Shown here: positions 6,372 to 6,454 of the stretch, in pieces
How the letters are laid out: each line of letters opens with the position of its first letter
Numbering within the stretch: position 1 is the first letter of the stretch
Source: an uncultured Haloferula sp.
GTDB taxonomy: Bacteria; Verrucomicrobiota; Verrucomicrobiae; Verrucomicrobiales; Akkermansiaceae
Assembly: GCA_946885645.1 (NCBI GenBank)
Contig: CAMPGU010000239.1
Span: 1 to 6,454, forward strand
Reading direction: 5' to 3'
DNA: 6,454 nt
Made by a program: the position numbers and the translations under genes
Notes under the pieces: generated by a model
The model's input: the letters and a program-made list of their open reading frames with translations, nothing else
Databases searched by the model: none
Told to the model about the DNA's origin: nothing

Positions 6372-6454
6372 TTAGCGCTCGCGCGGAGGCTCGGGAGTTA
6401 CCCGGCCTTCGTCGTCGGCCTCAGGTGTGATTGCGGGTTGGGGTGTAACAGGAG
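6372..6454 (-). CDS. C-terminal tail of an upstream gene, 3' end only
   Basis: The minus strand is open from the right window edge to a TAA at 6374-6372. It encodes 26 residues rich in Pro, Glu and Asp that end in PEADDEGRVTPEPPRER. Such a tail is low in complexity and does not identify the protein. In several bacteria rng follows cell-shape genes (mreC/mreD, or PBP2/rodA-type genes), so one of those is a possibility, but nothing here proves it. The evidence for coding is only the open frame, the same orientation and the 33-bp spacing to the RNase start. The T-rich run after its stop has no convincing hairpin before it, so read-through into rng is likely. Confidence 0.5.
   Translation of the reverse strand, partial: PVTPQPAITPEADDEGRVTPEPPRER

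Overview
This is a GC-rich bacterial window, most likely from the phylum Verrucomicrobiota (a Luteolibacter-like genome would fit). The taxonomic guess is an inference. It rests on the style of the exported repeat protein: an N-terminal fibronectin type III domain, a run of Big_9/cadherin-like domains, and a short C-terminal module of the GRTYxLExSxDLxxW...FYRL kind that I associate with many verrucomicrobial exported proteins. No RNA gene, CRISPR array, insertion sequence or phage gene is visible.

Layout, left to right. (1) 2-2470, + strand: the 3' part of a gene for a large secreted or surface protein. It is cut by the left edge inside its signal peptide and holds one FN3 domain, seven tandem Ig-like repeats with an exact 270-bp period for the first five intervals, and the C-terminal module. 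(2) 2471-2661: a convergent intergenic region with an intrinsic terminator that works for the minus-strand gene to its right. (3) 2662-3090, - strand: a small VOC (glyoxalase-fold) protein of unknown substrate. (4) 3091-3174: a short divergent gap. (5) 3175-4497, + strand: a class I dihydroorotase (pyrC), the third step of de novo pyrimidine synthesis, with all the expected metal and catalytic motifs. (6) 4498-4748: a convergent gap with a strong terminator for the next minus-strand gene. (7) 4749-6338, - strand: a complete RNase E/G-family endoribonuclease with S1 domain, 5' sensor residues, catalytic aspartates and Zn-link cysteines, but no degradosome scaffold tail. (8) 6372-6454, - strand: the last 26 codons of a gene lying 33 bp upstream of the RNase gene and probably co-transcribed with it.

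The genes do not form one pathway. The window is a set of independent units (exported structural protein, VOC protein, pyrimidine enzyme, RNA-processing enzyme) in alternating orientation, with terminators in both convergent gaps. I do not see a new multi-gene system. The most unusual signals are in the repeat protein, where net charge moves from acidic to basic along the repeat array at constant repeat length, and at the pyrC start, where the best-placed ribosome-binding site points to an out-of-frame 11-codon mini-ORF overlapping the pyrC start.
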